In this document: positions 45,622 through 54,735 of the stretch, piece by piece
Position numbering within the stretch: position 1 is the first letter of the stretch
Layout: the number at the start of each line of letters is the position of its first letter
Assembly (NCBI GenBank): GCA_029339505.1
Contig: JAQISU010000179.1
Span: 12,886,001 to 12,950,000 of the forward strand
DNA: 64,000 nt
Origin: Unio delphinus
Taxonomy: Eukaryota; Mollusca; Bivalvia; Unionida; Unionidae
Direction: 5' to 3'
The notes under the pieces: model-generated
The model's database searches: none
What the model saw: only the letters and a program-made list of their open reading frames with translations
What the model was told of the DNA's origin: nothing
Program-made: the position numbers and the translations under genes

Positions 45622-46221
45622 TTATCTTTGACATGGTTGACAACGTTGTGAATTAAATTGAGATTTCCACTGTTGGAAGTCATTGGGCGATTGATGTACA
45701 CTACGTTTCCTAGCTAAAGACAACAGATAGCCATAATGGTCACAAAACCATCGATCTTCTTTGTCATCGTTTCGAGACGAATGACGATCAAAATAAGTCA
45801 CTAAATGTTCTAAAGAATATCCAAGACTGCGATGATGCAGATAATAGATACAATATTGTCCACACACCATAGAATCTGTGCTTTGTAATTTCACATTATT
45901 GAATCGTGTCGTCTGAGCATTTCTTCTCATAAAGTCAATGATATCATCTTCGAAAGGGGGCAATCCATACGAATCAAAATACTCCGCACAACCCTCTTGA
46001 GGAAAGTAGACTGCTACCCAGTGAGTTCCTGGAAGATGACTGTCATCTGTGTTGATGACATAAGCTTGATTCTCTTGAGGTTTGCGATGAGGTAGTTCAT
46101 CTTTAGCACACACCACAGGATTCCAAGAAGCAGTGTACGAACTACGGTTCAAAAGATAATAAAGTTCCCAAGTATCCATTTTTTGTTGTGTAGCCTTGTT
46201 TTTTTTCTCTCCTTTCTTCAC
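45622..46221 (-). CDS. PRO: Adenovirus-type (C5-like) maturation cysteine protease, 199 aa
   Basis: Cleaves capsid precursors in virion maturation in related viruses. Catalytic residues visible: His67 in GTHWVA, Asp83 in YFDSYG, a Gln at about 113 and Cys120 in MVCGQYCIYYLHH. The start may be ATG 46221, which overlaps the upstream stop as ATGA, or ATG 46179 (MDTWELYYLL), which gives the usual family N-terminus. Last gene of the capsid block; AATAAA follows downstream. Confidence 0.93.
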   Translation of the reverse strand: MKKGEKKNKATQQKMDTWELYYLLNRSSYTASWNPVVCAKDELPHRKPQENQAYVINTDDSHLPGTHWVAVYFPQEGCAEYFDSYGLPPFEDDIIDFMRRNAQTTRFNNVKLQSTDSMVCGQYCIYYLHHRSLGYSLEHLVTYFDRHSSRNDDKEDRWFCDHYGYLLSLARKRSVHQSPNDFQQWKSQFNSQRCQPCQR

Positions 46222-46718
46222 AGGTGATGATAAGTCATCAATTCAATCCAGACTTTTTGTTTGAAACGGTCTGACAAGTAACTGATGGTTTGCTTCGTCT
46301 CTTTACTTTTGGCCAAGAGAGCTTCGATGCGATCGATTTCTCGAGCAAACAATGGAGGAGAGGAATGATCACGTAAGCCTTTATACCACTGAAGTAACAC
46401 GTCTTCTTCGGAGATGAGACTCCAAGCTTCGTTCAGATAATCATCCAATTTTTCTTCTTGACTCATCATCATACATTTATCGTGTTGAATTTGACTGGGA
46501 TGATCGATTTGACATCCATAACAATCTTTTTTAATCATGTCTCTCATTTTATCTTCCAAGTGTTGTGCAAAACAAGCCACTAACTGTTGTTCCTGTTCTG
46601 GCCATCTGGATTGCATGATCACTACTTCTTCTTCTTTTTGGTCTTCGGGAACTGCTTTTTCTGTAACCTCCCATTCCATGGATTCTCCACTATTCAAAGA
46701 AGGACAAGGGTCTTCCAT
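46218..46718 (-). CDS. Conserved Polinton protein with CxxC/DHPSQ motif, 166 aa
   Basis: An acidic N-terminus is followed by CYGCQIDHPSQIQHDKCMMM, a likely zinc-binding patch that I recall from Polinton proteins encoded beside the capsid genes. The remainder is helical. Overlaps the protease start by 4 bp and follows the major capsid gene, so co-expression with virion proteins is likely. Biochemical role unknown. Confidence 0.7.
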   Translation of the reverse strand: MEDPCPSLNSGESMEWEVTEKAVPEDQKEEEVVIMQSRWPEQEQQLVACFAQHLEDKMRDMIKKDCYGCQIDHPSQIQHDKCMMMSQEEKLDDYLNEAWSLISEEDVLLQWYKGLRDHSSPPLFAREIDRIEALLAKSKETKQTISYLSDRFKQKVWIELMTYHHL

Positions 46719-46723
46719 AGTGT

Positions 46724-48058
46724 CTAATAGTCTAGAATGACTTCTCTCAAACTGTTGATTTCTATGGTATTATCGAATTCGGCATACAGAATGACATTTA
46801 CTGTATGGTGAAGAGATGGGCGATCTGCTGTTCCTGCTGCAAACTGAAGTTCCACACGTATCTGCCCTGATTTTATAGGGTGGAAATGTCCCTCGTCGCT
46901 GCCTTGGTCTGGAGTGAAATCAAAGCCCCACAACGTGTAACCTCTTGCATAGTCGTCGTAGGAAATACCGTGACTGGTGTTGGTTCCTAACTGTCCTGTG
47001 GCTTCGTACAGCGACAAGTACGACCTCAAGTAATTCTTCTGGGCAAAGTCGGGTTCGAAAGGTCGGGTACACAAAGTTTTGCCATCGCGACTGACTTCGA
47101 TTTTGGTTACATTGTAGTGATGAAACTGGAAAGGATTTTCATTGTGGGTACCGTTGAAGGCTGCATTGCTGACGATACCAATGAATAAACGTTTGGGTAA
47201 CTGTCCTTGGAACAGATGATCTTCGATCTTAGATCGGAGTCCAGTGGCAATGGTGAAAGTTTTGACTTCCACGCGTCGTATCGGATACTTGGCTGTCGTT
47301 CTGCTCAAAGTGTGACTGATATCATTTCCCACTTTAGGTAACACTTCCACACGACGCACGTATAACCTGGCTTCTTGGATGATGGTTTTATATGTGCCGG
47401 TATCAGCCATCAAATGGAAAGCAGCACTGCTACGATTCAGTCTCAAGCGAATATCTACTCCGTTCAGCAAATACTTCTCTTGAAACCACATGTCCAAATG
47501 CAAACGATCGAACAGTTCTAAACTACGTCCTTGCAAAATTTTCTGTCGACGCTCGATAAAACCCGCATTGTGGGTATTGTTGACTTCTGAGGCTATGGCT
47601 GTGTCGTTAAACTTATCTGCGGTGTCAGGTTTCCATACCACGCAAGCATCTAAATGAGTGTTCTTGGCTTCTTTTCCGTACGTCAAGAGATTTTCGAGGT
47701 ACGCTCGGTAAGGGTAAGTATCCGTGCTACTGCTGATCAGTTTGTTATTCATGTACAAATCCACTTCGCTGAACAAAGAATGCATGAAATTGTTGACGGG
47801 AGCTACTCTATCATTGGCTCCTGGATCGGTGTTGTCCGTTTTGGCTACTTTCACTTTCAAATACAAGTAACTGTTGTTGAGATCGATGTAATCTTCGGGT
47901 TGTCCTTTGATTTCAAACTCGATGGGAGCTGAATCCGTCAAAGAGGAGACGGGATGAAATTCGACCCATTGAGCTTCTTGCATGGTCATCATCGTGGGTG
48001 GCATGGCAAAGAGATCTAGTTCCGACTTGGAACAGGCACAAGATTCTTGGTGCATCAT
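46724..48058 (-). CDS. Major capsid protein, F54H12.2-like, 444 aa
   Basis: The N-terminus with CACSKSELDLFAMPPT and WVEFHPVSSLTDSAPIEFEI, then DYIDLNNSYLYLKVKV and NNFMHSLFSEVDLYMN, is the signature of the widespread F54H12.2 family. I take this as the Polinton double jelly-roll (hexon-type) major capsid protein. Length is usual. The frame is intact, consistent with capsid-forming ability. Located between the pVI-like protein and the CxxC protein. Confidence 0.85.
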   Translation of the reverse strand: MMHQESCACSKSELDLFAMPPTMMTMQEAQWVEFHPVSSLTDSAPIEFEIKGQPEDYIDLNNSYLYLKVKVAKTDNTDPGANDRVAPVNNFMHSLFSEVDLYMNNKLISSSTDTYPYRAYLENLLTYGKEAKNTHLDACVVWKPDTADKFNDTAIASEVNNTHNAGFIERRQKILQGRSLELFDRLHLDMWFQEKYLLNGVDIRLRLNRSSAAFHLMADTGTYKTIIQEARLYVRRVEVLPKVGNDISHTLSRTTAKYPIRRVEVKTFTIATGLRSKIEDHLFQGQLPKRLFIGIVSNAAFNGTHNENPFQFHHYNVTKIEVSRDGKTLCTRPFEPDFAQKNYLRSYLSLYEATGQLGTNTSHGISYDDYARGYTLWGFDFTPDQGSDEGHFHPIKSGQIRVELQFAAGTADRPSLHHTVNVILYAEFDNTIEINSLREVILDY

Positions 48059-48085
48059 TTTTTCTTTATGTTTTTTTCTTCACTT

Positions 48086-48529
48086 TTAATAATCAAAAAT
48101 GTCTAAGTCTCGAGCGGTTCTTCTTTTCTTCGTCTTTCTCACTTTAGAGGTACGGAGACTTTTGAAATTGTGCCTTCGTCGTCGCTTTCTACCTTGTCCT
48201 TGCTGTGTCGTCAGGGAAGCAGGAATGTCAGACTCGGTACCGTTCAGGGCATTTATAGGACTTTCTCGTCGACCCAAAATCTCTTTACCCGTTTGAAGTA
48301 AGACATTTTTGCCTGCTCTCAAAAAAGCTTCTTTGGGGTTTTGTTTGTCAATGAGAACATTGTGAAGAAAATCTTTGCCGTGAGTCAATGCGGCATCTTT
48401 TAAGGCGTGCAATCCTCGTGTCACCATCGGTTTCAAAACAGGGACCACGGAACGAAAGGCTGATTTAAACATATCTCCTAAGCCATGTCCTCGTTGTCGA
48501 GTGACTCCTTGGTACACAGGATACATCAC
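48086..48529 (-). CDS. pVI-like minor capsid/core protein, 147 aa
   Basis: GHGLGDMFKSAFRSVVPVLK near the N-terminus is a glycine-flanked amphipathic segment like adenovirus pVI-type proteins. The C-terminus is strongly basic (GRKRRRRHNFKSLRTSKVRK), suggesting DNA contact or nuclear import. It lies between penton and major capsid genes, as in other Polintons. Assignment by position and composition rather than by a diagnostic motif. Confidence 0.65.
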   Translation of the reverse strand: MMYPVYQGVTRQRGHGLGDMFKSAFRSVVPVLKPMVTRGLHALKDAALTHGKDFLHNVLIDKQNPKEAFLRAGKNVLLQTGKEILGRRESPINALNGTESDIPASLTTQQGQGRKRRRRHNFKSLRTSKVRKTKKRRTARDLDIFDY

Positions 48530-48533
48530 TTTT

Positions 48534-49475
48534 TCAGTTGTTCGAGAATCGTTTTTGAAAATGGAGTTTCACTGTGACTTTTCCTTTGGTAAATGGAATA
48601 TTTTGTCCTAGTTCTCCTTTTATAGAAATGTTGACACTGTCGAAATACGACTTACTGACGGGTAAATAATGAGGATGTACAAATTCACGGTGAACGTGAT
48701 TGGTATTTCCACCTTCCTCTTTATCGGTAGTGTCAGAATCCACTTTGAAAGGAATGACACGCAGTAACGGTGCAGAGGTGTGTCCTACCACGTTGTACTC
48801 TGCCACATCGGAGTACACACATATCAAGTTGAGACCTTGGTTCAATTCAATAGGGAATCGAAAATATTTGGCAAAATCCGAGTTACTGGTTATACCTGGT
48901 ATTTGCTTTTTGTTCTTGAGCATCTCGACGTCTCCACCTAAAATATCAAACAATTCAGGACAAAAGGTAATGCCTATCATTTTCTCCTCTAAAAATGTCA
49001 TCATGAGTCGACGAGACACTGAATAGTACTCAATGGTCACACTTTTTGGGTTTTTTGAGTTTGCAAAGGACTCCATGACTTTACCAAACACAACATTGAA
49101 CCTGGTTACAATCGTAGTCACTAAATGTTGACCACTAAAATAATAACCTGGAGGAATGACGAACTTATGAGTAGACAGGACATTAGTTGGGGGTCCATCT
49201 GATTTCTTTTCGCCACCTTTACCTCGTGCGTCTAAGGCTTTTTGCAAATCCGTGTCATACACTTCAACTGTAAAAGTGTTTTGATTTTCGACGATGTTTT
49301 TGATTTGTGTCGGGTGTATTATTTCCACTAAAGCTACTTCCCAATGATCATCTTGATCCAAATGCATGGTTTGAGGTAATTTAGCCGTGTAACAGCACAA
49401 TGTGTTGTTAGGAAACACCTCCATGGAACTGTCACTAGGTAACGTTAAGTAAAATTGGTTAATAGTGTGGTTCAT
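48534..49475 (-). CDS. Penton-type minor capsid protein (single jelly roll), 313 aa
   Basis: Opens FYLTLPSDSSMEVFPNNTL and WEVALVEIIHPT, the typical start of this Polinton family. The end, FVHPHYLPVSKSYFDSVNI then GKVTVKLHFQKR, is also conserved and recurs as a fossil at 17675. It would form the capsid vertices. The frame is intact. Its start overlaps the upstream membrane-protein stop by 4 bp. Confidence 0.85.
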   Translation of the reverse strand: MNHTINQFYLTLPSDSSMEVFPNNTLCCYTAKLPQTMHLDQDDHWEVALVEIIHPTQIKNIVENQNTFTVEVYDTDLQKALDARGKGGEKKSDGPPTNVLSTHKFVIPPGYYFSGQHLVTTIVTRFNVVFGKVMESFANSKNPKSVTIEYYSVSRRLMMTFLEEKMIGITFCPELFDILGGDVEMLKNKKQIPGITSNSDFAKYFRFPIELNQGLNLICVYSDVAEYNVVGHTSAPLLRVIPFKVDSDTTDKEEGGNTNHVHREFVHPHYLPVSKSYFDSVNISIKGELGQNIPFTKGKVTVKLHFQKRFSNN

Positions 49476-49891
49476 AATTCCAATGTTGTTCTGTCCGAGG
49501 AGTCACTCGAGGTTAAAGGAGTATCTAAAAGAGGATTGTGATTGGAAGGGTGACTGCCAGGAGAAGGACTAACGTTGGCCGCAAGGCTCCCAATAGTGTT
49601 ATTGTTGTTCCCGTTGTAAGAGTATTTCAGGGAAGGATTGGGAAGAAGATATCCGATGCAACTGATGAGTAAAATGGTCCACAATTGTTTGTCTCCTTGT
49701 TGCAAACTCAAATTAGCAATGGCTGCACCGATGACACAATACACCACAAAGATTTGACAGAAAAAGACGATTTGGGTTTTAGGGACACGTTCTCTACACC
49801 ACACCCACAAGGGTTGCTTTTGTAAATCTTGCAGAGATGACGTGGGTGAAGGAGTAGTCACTGTGGTTGCTGAAGCTGTATTGAAGGGCAT
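49472..49891 (-). CDS. Two-pass membrane protein conserved in Polintons, 139 aa
   Basis: Two hydrophobic segments are visible: IVFFCQIFVVYCVIGAAI and LWTILLISCIGYLLP, the latter followed by NPSLKY. I recall this IGYLLPNPS signature from an unnamed Polinton protein. A Ser/Thr/Pro-rich tail follows. ATG 49891 (MPFNTAS) is used; the upstream GTG is unlikely. TATAAAAAG lies about 15 nt upstream, inside the integrase end. Possible virion or egress membrane protein. Confidence 0.7.
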   Translation of the reverse strand: MPFNTASATTVTTPSPTSSLQDLQKQPLWVWCRERVPKTQIVFFCQIFVVYCVIGAAIANLSLQQGDKQLWTILLISCIGYLLPNPSLKYSYNGNNNNTIGSLAANVSPSPGSHPSNHNPLLDTPLTSSDSSDRTTLEL

Positions 49892-49896
49892 GATGG

Positions 49897-51009
49897 TCAC
49901 TTCTTTTTATAGTCGATGACTTGGGCAGCGTCAATCCAAGAATCAAAACTAGGAGGATATCCTTTCCAACGTACTTTGACTTCTTTGACACGACGTTTTC
50001 CTACTTTACGAGTTCTTCGTTCGAGAATGCTTTCAATGTCGTACACGTCGTCTTTTTTTTTGGTGACACGTTGTAACTCAGGCAAGTAAAACGTTCCTTT
50101 TAATACTTCTCCGTTCATGTCTTCCAATTTATAGACGGCAGGATGACGGCCACGCACTCGTTCAGTAACACGAAACAATTCGGTGGTCCAATTGGGTAAG
50201 TAACCTTTGTCGAAAGTGCGTTTGGTTTTACCAATGCGTACCCAATCTCCCGGGGTTAACACTTCTCCACCTTTCTTGGGGACAGCCCTCGTTCGGGACG
50301 TACCAAACAGACGCTCAAAAACAGTTACTTCGTTGTCGGGTGTCACCTCTTGTGGGGCACGTCCAATGCTTCTATGGTAAGATTGATTGTAGGCTTGGAC
50401 TAAGTGCGGTAAGACGTCGATGTACTTGAGAGTGTGTTGATGCGTAAAATATTTCCACATGCGTTCTTTCAAGGTACGTTGAAAACGTTCCACGATACTG
50501 GCTTTGGTTTCAGGATTTTCGGTGGTGAAAAAATGAATGTCACGTTTCTTTAATTCTCGTTGGAAAGCTTGGTTTAGAAATTCGGTGCCTTTGTCGGTTT
50601 GCCATCGAAGAGGGTAACGACCACTTTGTTTCAACACCAGTTGCAAAGCTCGTACTAACTCTCCGCTCGATTTGGATGTCAATGGTACGACCCAGGCAAA
50701 TTTAGAAAAGACGTCGATGACACAAAACCAATATTTGTAGCCACGATTGTAGGTGGCTAAATGAGAGACATCGGCTAAATCGGCTTGCCATTGATGATCG
50801 ATGCCTTCCACTTGAGTGCGACTTCTGTGAAATTTTCGTCGAATGGGTTTGTGTAAAGTGTACGTCGCTTGTTCTTGTAACCATCGTTGTACTGTAGGTA
50901 AACGGAGCTTTTCCAAGCGAGTTTTGGCAGCACGATACAATTTCTGAATGCCTCCGTAACCTGCAGGGTGAGCTGGATCGTAATAAATGCTGGCCAAGAC
51001 CTTCTCCAT
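49897..51009 (-). CDS. INT: Retroviral-type integrase with chromodomain, 370 aa
   Basis: Inserts the element DNA, producing the 6-bp duplication. The D,D35E triad is visible: Asp77 in WQADLADVS, Asp139 in QTDKGTEF, Glu174 in SIVERFQRTL. The C-terminal about 50 residues (VYDIESILERR, then VRWKGYPPSFDSWI) form a chromodomain that may steer insertion to marked chromatin. The frame is intact. The gene follows 51018-51722 closely and lacks its own clear TATA box. Confidence 0.95.
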   Translation of the reverse strand: MEKVLASIYYDPAHPAGYGGIQKLYRAAKTRLEKLRLPTVQRWLQEQATYTLHKPIRRKFHRSRTQVEGIDHQWQADLADVSHLATYNRGYKYWFCVIDVFSKFAWVVPLTSKSSGELVRALQLVLKQSGRYPLRWQTDKGTEFLNQAFQRELKKRDIHFFTTENPETKASIVERFQRTLKERMWKYFTHQHTLKYIDVLPHLVQAYNQSYHRSIGRAPQEVTPDNEVTVFERLFGTSRTRAVPKKGGEVLTPGDWVRIGKTKRTFDKGYLPNWTTELFRVTERVRGRHPAVYKLEDMNGEVLKGTFYLPELQRVTKKKDDVYDIESILERRTRKVGKRRVKEVKVRWKGYPPSFDSWIDAAQVIDYKKK

Positions 51010-51017
51010 GGTTTAGG

Positions 51018-51722
51018 TTAATAAGTGACCCACTCTTCGAGGATATTGCTTTGGGTGGGACGAAATGCGGGCTGTTTGGAAACGGTTTTACGTGTCCGAT
51101 GTGCCACAGGAGTTGACGTCGAGGGTGCTGGTGGTGGTGGTGGTGGTGGTGGTGGTGGCGGAGGTAATGAGATAGCTTTGGTCTTCTTTTCTTTTCTCAC
51201 CTCTGGTTTCCTTTCTTTCTTTTTCACTTCTGTTGAAGCAGGAGTAGCCATCATCTTTTTAACCCAAGTTTTGAGTTCTTCTCGTGGGGGCGTGGGAGAA
51301 GGGGTCAATAAGGAAGCGGCAATCTTACTCGGAATGGGAGTAGCAGTGGGTGTTTGAAAGAGATCATGGGGTTCTTTTTCTTCCTTGGGTAATGGTGGGT
51401 TGACGTCTGTTTTGGCTACTGTAGAGGGTAAAGGCGACGGATTATTCATTAGTGCCTTCAAATCGGACAGTGTGGGTAGAGCTGTTTGTTCCACAGCTTT
51501 CCGATGAAAGAGTTGTAGTCGTTGCAGAAGTTGACCGTACTTTTGCGATTTTTCGGTTTCGGACAAATCGTGGCGATGCAGCAAGGATTGCAATTCTTGT
51601 TGTAATTGGGACATCTCGTTCAAATCAGGATTGAGTGGTAAATGGGGGGTACGTTGTTCTTGCCAACGATGGTATTCCATCCATCGTTTGTAAGGAACTA
51701 AAGTCAGTTTTCGTCCTTCCAT
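51018..51722 (-). CDS. Conserved Polinton protein with polyproline tract, 234 aa
   Basis: MEGRKLTLVPYKRWMEYHRW starts a helical N-terminal domain containing LSETEKSQKYGQLLQRLQL, known from unnamed Polinton proteins. A long Pro/Lys-rich linker with a 12-residue proline run (about 190-205) follows. The start at 51722 is preferred over 51761 because the AGATAAAAGGG TATA-like element lies at 51768-51776, only 8 bp from the earlier ATG. Possibly a scaffolding or minor virion protein; function not established. Confidence 0.65.
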   Translation of the reverse strand: MEGRKLTLVPYKRWMEYHRWQEQRTPHLPLNPDLNEMSQLQQELQSLLHRHDLSETEKSQKYGQLLQRLQLFHRKAVEQTALPTLSDLKALMNNPSPLPSTVAKTDVNPPLPKEEKEPHDLFQTPTATPIPSKIAASLLTPSPTPPREELKTWVKKMMATPASTEVKKKERKPEVRKEKKTKAISLPPPPPPPPPPPPAPSTSTPVAHRTRKTVSKQPAFRPTQSNILEEWVTY

Positions 51723-51757
51723 GGGCTTCCAAAGGTTACGTCTGAGATCATGGTGCT

Positions 51758-52288
51758 TCATGGATCCCTTTTATCTTCTGGAAGGATCATACATATTGCT
51801 ACCCATACCTTGGGGCCATCCCTTGGTGCATCCCTGGAGCCATCCCTTGGTGCATCCCTGGGGACATCCCTTGTGTCATCCCTTGTAAAAAAACCTGGTA
51901 ATATGCTGGATAGGATACCGGATTTCGCTAATCCTCCCAACACAGGAAGAAGAAAAGGTAAAAATCCTCCGCGTTGCACCAACATTTTTTTCTTTTGACG
52001 GACGGGTATTTTCTTTTGGACCATTTGACGAAGAACGTGTCGATGTTTGGCTAAGCATTTTTTCTGGTGTGAAGACAAAGGTATCGTGCCTTTCAAGACA
52101 TTCAAACAACATTCGCACACGGTATCGATGACATCTTTGGAAGCCGTTTTAATGATTTGTTTTCGCATGGGTGGAGAGGCTTTGGACAGGACAGACAACA
52201 CGTCTCCGTGTTTGACCAAACGAGGAGGTAGTCCTTTCTTTTTCTTTCCTTTGTGAGGTGTAGAAAAATATTTTCTGCGAGGTGACAT
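51758..52288 (-). CDS. Basic core-like protein, full-length paralogue, 176 aa
   Basis: The conserved part reads MRKQIIKTASKDVIDTVCEC, CLNVLKGTIPLSSHQKKCL and QKKKMLVQRGGFLPFLLPVL, a family I recall from many Polintons and rich in Lys/Arg. The end has short RD-P-RDGS repeats encoded by 12-bp tandem units. ATG 52288 (MSPRRKYFS) is about 55 nt after GATAAAAGAG. Likely a DNA-associated virion protein. Confidence 0.65.
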   Translation of the reverse strand: MSPRRKYFSTPHKGKKKKGLPPRLVKHGDVLSVLSKASPPMRKQIIKTASKDVIDTVCECCLNVLKGTIPLSSHQKKCLAKHRHVLRQMVQKKIPVRQKKKMLVQRGGFLPFLLPVLGGLAKSGILSSILPGFFTRDDTRDVPRDAPRDGSRDAPRDGPKVWVAICMILPEDKRDP

Positions 52289-52345
52289 CTTTGCTTGTTC
52301 GTTCCACAATACCACTGACGTCCATGACTTGAAACACACCCTCTT

Positions 52346-52576
52346 TTATCTTTTTTTTTGTTGTGCCATCACTTGATTTATAAGTGGTATCACGTTTTCT
52401 GGAAAGAGATCATGGGGTAGGAAAAATCCTCCGCGTTGCACCAGCATCTTTTTCTTTTGACGGACGGATATTTTCTTTTGGGCCTTTGGACGATGAACGT
52501 GTCGATGTTTGGCTAAACGTCCTTTCCTTTTCTTTCCTTTGTGGGGTGAAGAAGAATGTTTTCTGCGAAGTGACAT
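52346..52576 (-). CDS. Truncated paralogue of the basic core-like protein, 76 aa
   Basis: Its start (MSLRRKHSSSPHKGKKRKG) and QKKKMLVQRGGFF segment are nearly those of the upstream-strand neighbour at 51758-52288, but the CECC-containing middle is missing. The promoter stretch is duplicated too (GATAAAAGAGAGTGTG). So this is a tandem gene duplication followed by an internal deletion. May still make a short basic peptide. Confidence 0.55.
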   Translation of the reverse strand: MSLRRKHSSSPHKGKKRKGRLAKHRHVHRPKAQKKISVRQKKKMLVQRGGFFLPHDLFPENVIPLINQVMAQQKKR

Positions 52577-52652
52577 CTTTGCTTGTTCGTTTCACAATAT
52601 TACTAGTGTCAATGACTTGGTACACACTCTCTTTTATCTACTTTTTGGGGAA

Positions 52653-52877
52653 CTACCGCTTCGTCAAAAAGGTAACAATGTCTTTCACAAAATTACCAAA
52701 GGATCCTCCTTTTTGGTGACTCTTCTTTTTCTTTAAAAGACTACGTCTTTGGAGGAAAGGACGTCGATGTTTGGTTTTTAAGCCTTTGGTACGATGACGA
52801 GATTGTCTTTTTCCTGTTCCTTTTTGGGTAGCAGAACGACGAGGGTAGTGATGGTGTGCACGTTTTTGAGGAAGCAT
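52653..52877 (-). CDS. Small very basic protein, 74 aa
   Basis: About one third Lys/Arg/His, with KKKKSHQKGGSFGNFVKDIV near the end, resembling the KKK-GG-F ending of its neighbours. TATAAAAATATG lies about 60 nt upstream. Probably a condensing core peptide, comparable in position to adenovirus core proteins; inferred from composition. Confidence 0.55.
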   Translation of the reverse strand: MLPQKRAHHHYPRRSATQKGTGKRQSRHRTKGLKTKHRRPFLQRRSLLKKKKSHQKGGSFGNFVKDIVTFLTKR

Positions 52878-52941
52878 CCTTGAGTGTTCAGCAGTGGTAC
52901 AGAAAAATACTGATTGACGTCGTGGTCCTCAAGTCATATTT

Positions 52942-53841
52942 TTATACTGGAATGCGTCGCCACTGATTATCTTTGCGTCGTATCAACTTCATGGCAGGTA
53001 ACACACGTCGTGAAGGGGTTCGCAACGGATTCAATCGGGACAGTTCTTGTTTGGACAAATCTAGTAAACTCTTTAACATGCCAGATCTTTCTTGGACTTT
53101 CACTTTAGGGGCAGGTACTTTGTGAGCAGCTGCTACTGCCGCTAATGTGGACGAGGGTGTCACCGGTGGAGGAGACGTTTTGGGAGACGCAGATTTCCAA
53201 TGTTTCATCAAATTAGGAAAAACGGGTGTCAAATTGGGTTTGGCTGGCATCACCCGCAACGGAGAAGTGACAGCCCCTGAGGCTACTGGCAACGTAGTCC
53301 CTGCCAAACGTCCTTGTAGATCTTTTCTTACAGGTCGTGGTTGACGAAGGTAAGGTTGTGTCCTGGCCGAAGTGCCTTTCTTGCGGGTGACCGCTTTTGT
53401 CTGTGGACTTTTCTTTTTCTGTGTTTTGGTCTTGGCACCCTTGTTCTTTTTCTTAGGGGTTTGTTTGGCTTTTTTTGTTTTCTTCTTGGGGTGAACTTTG
53501 GGAGTATTGGGATCCCATTTTAAAAGGGAACGAATGATGACACCTCCTAGAGAACCACTACCTCCAGGTTTCAATATGATTTGCTTTTTGGTGTGAGTGT
53601 CAATGCGAGGATTGGCCAGTTGCGTCAAGGCTACTTGGTTTCTGTCAAAAAAGCGTTTGGTTTGATGTGGAATGTGAATGATGCCTTGCAGTATTTGACG
53701 TGCTGTCACCGTAAACCATCGTAAGACTTCTTTGAGACTGGCTTCTAAGACGTGAGCACGTCTTTGTGGATTTTTTTCGCGACTGATGCCGTACAAGGCA
53801 CGAATCAATTTGATCGGAAGATGAGACTGAAGGGACGTCAT
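52942..53841 (-). CDS. Large lysine-rich core-like protein, 299 aa
   Basis: The N-terminal third (LIRALYGISREKNPQRRAHV, then QLANPRIDTHTKKQIILKPG and GSLGGVII) follows the pattern of the basic protein family of 51758-52288. The middle is a KKKTKK/KKKNKG-type lysine tract; the rest is Pro/Lys-rich. ATG 53841 (MTSLQSHLP) is preferred to 53877 because CTATAAAAACC sits at 53879-53889. Probable DNA-binding virion protein. Confidence 0.6.
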   Translation of the reverse strand: MTSLQSHLPIKLIRALYGISREKNPQRRAHVLEASLKEVLRWFTVTARQILQGIIHIPHQTKRFFDRNQVALTQLANPRIDTHTKKQIILKPGGSGSLGGVIIRSLLKWDPNTPKVHPKKKTKKAKQTPKKKNKGAKTKTQKKKSPQTKAVTRKKGTSARTQPYLRQPRPVRKDLQGRLAGTTLPVASGAVTSPLRVMPAKPNLTPVFPNLMKHWKSASPKTSPPPVTPSSTLAAVAAAHKVPAPKVKVQERSGMLKSLLDLSKQELSRLNPLRTPSRRVLPAMKLIRRKDNQWRRIPV

Positions 53842-53910
53842 GTTGACGATGTATGAGACCAGGTCAAAGTAACCCAAGGTTTTTATAGATTTTTTTAGTG
53901 CTTCATAGTG

Positions 53911-54642
53911 TTATGTCGACGAGGAGGACGTGTACACGACAGGTCCTCCGTCTTGACACCAGTCGTGAAACAAATCGGTACGAAATCGCAAATAATCAGG
54001 GGTAGTGGGTTTTAAATCCACGAGTAAATAGGCGTGTGGCGTTTGAGTGGCATCATCGTACGCATGAGTTAGCCAAGGTGTTCCTAACTGTTTGGCTAAA
54101 ACTTGCACTTGTGATTTATCTCGAGGACTTTTAAACAAGACCACGTAATGAGCATTAAGACTAATGGTAAGATGGGCTTTACTTTGTTGAAATAAATTTT
54201 GTGTAATGTAAATGACACTGGCATTACGATGATGGCCTTTACGTGTAAACCATAGTTTAATTTCTTCTTCGTCTTCTCCTAACATGTCGTCAAAAATAAC
54301 CCAATGAGTTTGACTAGGGTCAGACACGATCCCTTCGTCTTCTTTAGGAATGCCTGCTACAAACACAATGGAATCACCTTGACTTTCTTGCAAGAGGCTG
54401 TATGCCGATTGCCACTCTTTGTAACACCACACGATGCGTTGAGGTGGACGATCGATCAAATGATGTTTATGTTCGATCAAACGTTTGACAAATTCGGTTT
54501 TGCCTGAACCGCTCGGTCCAGCAATTAACATGTTAAAAGGATGACGAAGATACAAGGCTTTCCAACTAGCCTGATCTAAGTGTTCGTCAATGACTTTGAA
54601 TGTGGAGGAGGAAGGAGTAGTAGAAAGAGTAGGGTGAGCCAT
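53911..54642 (-). CDS. ATP: FtsK/HerA-type genome-packaging ATPase (A32-like), 243 aa
   Basis: Walker A GPSGSGKTEF lies at about residues 38-47. Walker B is HWVIFDDMLGED at about 115-126. The arginine-rich KGHHRNASVIYITQNLF segment follows, as in poxvirus A32-like ATPases. Expected to pump DNA into the capsid. ATG 54642 (MAHPTLSTT) is chosen because GTATAAAAACC is about 50 nt upstream. The frame is intact. Confidence 0.93.
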   Translation of the reverse strand: MAHPTLSTTPSSSTFKVIDEHLDQASWKALYLRHPFNMLIAGPSGSGKTEFVKRLIEHKHHLIDRPPQRIVWCYKEWQSAYSLLQESQGDSIVFVAGIPKEDEGIVSDPSQTHWVIFDDMLGEDEEEIKLWFTRKGHHRNASVIYITQNLFQQSKAHLTISLNAHYVVLFKSPRDKSQVQVLAKQLGTPWLTHAYDDATQTPHAYLLVDLKPTTPDYLRFRTDLFHDWCQDGGPVVYTSSSST

Positions 54643-54735
54643 AGTCGTGTAGTGGTATGATAGTATTGACACAAAAACAGACAAGACAAGAGGTTTTTAT
54701 ACTTTTTTTCAAGACACGTTTATTTGAATGCATGT

